Assembly: GCA_027317045.1 (NCBI GenBank)
Contig: DAHVFI010000377.1
Coordinates: 1-5,955 of the forward strand
Origin: Gammaproteobacteria bacterium
GTDB lineage: Bacteria; Pseudomonadota; Gammaproteobacteria; Natronospirales; REEB76
DNA: 5,955 nt
Direction: 5' to 3'
A program made the translations under genes and the position numbers. Below are positions 5,733-5,955 of this stretch, piece by piece. Each line of letters opens with the position of its first letter. Positions within the stretch are counted from its first letter, which is position 1. The notes under the pieces were generated by a model that ran no database searches, was not told the origin of the DNA, and saw only the letters and a program-made list of their open reading frames with translations.

Positions 5733-5738
5733 GGGAGG
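5733..5738 (+). promoter_or_regulatory. ribosome binding site deciding the H1-like start
   Basis: GGGAGG is the strongest Shine-Dalgarno sequence I noticed in the window. It lies 10 bases before ATG 5749 but only 4 bases before the in-frame TTG at 5743, which favours ATG 5749 as the start. Confidence 0.7.
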
Positions 5739-5748
5739 ATCTTTGAGT

Positions 5749-5949
5749 ATGAAACGTAAAGCGAAAGCGAAGAAGTCCAAGGTTGCGGCTAAGAAAAAGA
5801 AAAAGGCCGCTGTAAAGAAGGCCCCACGTCGTCGTAAGAAGGCTGGCGGTCGCAAGAAGAAGGCCGGTGGCCGTAAGAAAAAGGCCGGCGGTCGCAAGAA
5901 GAAAGGCGGTCGTCGCCGTCGCAGAAAAGCCGCTAGCGCGGCAATGTAA
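5749..5949 (+). CDS. histone H1-like, Lys/Arg-rich basic repeat protein
   Basis: The 66-residue protein begins MKRKAKAKKSKVAAKKKKKA and has 25 Lys and 12 Arg, so 56% of residues are basic. Ala (14) and Gly (8) make up most of the rest. There is no Asp, Glu, Cys, His or aromatic residue. A Lys/Ala N-terminal half is followed by three KAGGRKK units (31-51), a degenerate fourth (KGGRRRR, 52-58) and an RKAASAAM tail. This composition matches the disordered tails of bacterial H1-like proteins (AlgP/Hc1 type), which bind DNA or RNA without base specificity; the nucleoid role is inferred from composition, not homology of a fold. It is much shorter than AlgP and looks like a tail alone. It has its own promoter region and a strong ribosome binding site, which argues for real expression. 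A ribosome- or RNA-associated role is an alternative. Confidence 0.8.
   Translation: MKRKAKAKKSKVAAKKKKKAAVKKAPRRRKKAGGRKKKAGGRKKKAGGRKKKGGRRRRRKAASAAM
5839..5922 (+). repeat. 21-bp coding tandem repeat (3 full units plus a diverged fourth)
   Basis: Units at 5839-5859, 5860-5880 and 5881-5901 each encode KAGGRKK, and 5902-5922 encodes the variant KGGRRRR. The units differ mainly at third codon positions (GGC/GGT, CGC/CGT, AAG/AAA), so the peptide repeat is conserved more strictly than the DNA. Confidence 0.85.
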
Positions 5950-5955
5950 AGCCGT

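Noticed and set aside
5839..5922. Short tandem repeat considered as a CRISPR-like or noncoding array
   Set aside because: The units are contiguous 21-bp coding repeats without spacers and stay in frame inside the H1-like gene.

Overview
The window looks like a chromosomal housekeeping segment of a gammaproteobacterium with moderately high GC coding DNA. The evidence is gene content and order: ubiI-like, ubiH and pepP read leftwards, and they face a rightward series of a small coiled-coil gene, zapA, 6S RNA (ssrS), a 5-formyltetrahydrofolate cyclo-ligase and an EVE-domain gene. This is the conserved gammaproteobacterial ssrS neighbourhood. The UPF0149 gene (ygfB) often found just upstream of pepP is absent. 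Genus cannot be fixed from the sequence.

Left half, minus strand (1-3563): pepP (Xaa-Pro aminopeptidase P) is followed by ubiH and then by a second flavin-dependent ubiquinone hydroxylase of the UbiI/VisC type, which is cut by the window edge. The ubiH-ubiI junction is an ATGA overlap. The pepP-ubiH junction holds a possible 35-codon ORF joined to pepP by ATGA and to a GTG start of ubiH by GTGA. This arrangement also suggests a position for the otherwise unclear ubiH start.

Middle (3564-4480): a divergent intergenic region of about 140 bp carries a good sigma70-type promoter. Its expected transcription start lies on or next to the ATG of the coiled-coil (TIGR02449-type) gene, so that mRNA may be leaderless. 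zapA overlaps the coiled-coil gene by ATGA. The noncoding stretch after zapA is 6S RNA, with a perfect 9-bp terminal stem and the conserved 3'-arm hairpin.

Right part (4495-5955): the cyclo-ligase gene starts with GTG 16 nt after the 6S RNA and shows no Shine-Dalgarno sequence. It overlaps the EVE-domain gene by GTGA. Next comes an AT-rich, gene-free region of about 180 bp (about 35% GC over 5581-5700) with A-tracts spaced about one helical turn apart, likely curved DNA, which leads into a promoter and strong ribosome binding site. The last gene encodes a 66-residue, extremely basic histone H1-like protein built partly from 7-residue repeats.

Functionally the segment combines ubiquinone ring hydroxylation, proline peptide turnover, Z-ring assembly, growth-phase control of RNA polymerase, folate salvage, a putative modified-base reader and a nucleoid-type protein. 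I see no mobile element, CRISPR array, tRNA or rRNA. Four of the seven well-supported protein genes appear to use GTG starts. I found no clearly undescribed system; the most unusual points are the H1-like gene with its curved upstream DNA, the candidate leaderless promoter, the 6S-to-cyclo-ligase junction and the small ORF at pepP-ubiH.
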